This document shows positions 63,522-64,000 of a stretch of 64,000 nt of DNA, piece by piece. The position numbers were made by a program, and so were the translations under genes. The DNA comes from Piscicola geometra (lineage: Eukaryota > Annelida > Clitellata > Hirudinida > Piscicolidae), in NCBI GenBank assembly GCA_943735955.1, contig OX030969.1, positions 2,540,587 through 2,604,586 of the forward strand, given 5' to 3'. The notes under the pieces were generated by a model that was not told where the DNA came from, ran no database searches, and saw only the letters and a program-made list of their open reading frames with translations. Position 1 is the stretch's first letter. Each line of letters begins with the position of its first letter.

Positions 63522-64000
63522 GTGAGTGAATTGGATGGGTTGATAGATGTGGGGATGGGGCAGGGAGTAGGTAGATTTAATAGATGGATAAAGAAACGAT
63601 GGAAGAATATGTGGGTAGATTGAATGGATGAACAAGGGTATGAAGGAAGAGGTTGAGTGGATTGAATGGGTTGATGAATGGAAAGATGGAGAAAGGGGAC
63701 AGGTGGATTAAATAGATGGATGGAAGAAGGGATGAGTGAATTGGATGGGGGATGAAAGAAAAAGATGGGTGGATTGGATATATGAATGGATGGATGAATG
63801 GATAGTTTGTGCAATTAGTAGTTAAAGGTTCATTTCTCTCATGTCTGAAAATCTTATTACAATTATTTTATTTCCAATTTTCATGTTTTTCCAACTTTCA
63901 ATTTATCAATGTGTAAACCATTTAAATCAATCGTCCATGAACCCATCTCTAACCCACCATCACTCATTCAATAATCATTTTTTTAACGAAGTCTCATGTA

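Overview
This is metazoan nuclear DNA. It has spliced genes with GT-AG introns, a canonical ribosomal protein L15 gene, and immunoglobulin (Ig) exons of a PDGFR/VEGFR-type receptor. It also carries tRNA-derived SINEs, hAT, Tc1/mariner, LINE and CsRn1-type LTR elements, and very long CA and AGT microsatellites. I cannot name the species.

The core of the window is a pair of related receptor genes in head-to-head inverted orientation. Gene 1 (minus strand, 28483 down to 3029) has 19 exons that I could place by reading frame, splice sites and intron phase. They encode a signal peptide and six Ig domains. Every domain boundary falls on a phase-1 intron, and the fourth domain lacks the usual cysteine pair, as in PDGFR/KIT/VEGFR D4. 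Gene 2 (plus strand, 42081 to 55419) keeps homologues of exons 1-5 and 13-19 but has lost the exons for Ig3 and Ig4; only a remnant of exon 9 is left. A LINE fragment abuts its 25-bp exon 15 and has removed that exon's donor site. A further copy of exon 13 at 63443-63521 starts another Ig5-Ig6 module that runs off the right end. No transmembrane or kinase exon is visible; for gene 1 they would lie left of base 1.

The spacer between the two 5' ends (about 28.6-42.0 kb) holds a complete three-coding-exon RPL15 gene (30155-31583), a decayed Tc1/mariner transposase (about 32.4-33.0 kb), a 4.6-kb CsRn1-type Ty3/gypsy element (33293-37910, minus strand, 132-bp LTRs, CTAC target duplication), a mariner-like foldback MITE (39457-39967) and a tandemly duplicated dispersed repeat (40.27-41.28 kb).

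The introns are packed with transposons. I found exact 8-bp target duplications for four hAT elements (24162-25289, 46271-48214, 52200-53792, 62397-63102), a 12-bp duplication for a LINE (11630-14280) and a 7-bp duplication for a hairpin-ended MITE (15256-15843). There is also a foldback element with minisatellite arms (21735-22580), two SINEs, and a second long LINE on the minus strand (56877-59412). Satellites include a 1.3-kb AGT array and a 548-bp CA array. Many long open frames in these arrays are low-complexity artefacts and are not listed as genes.
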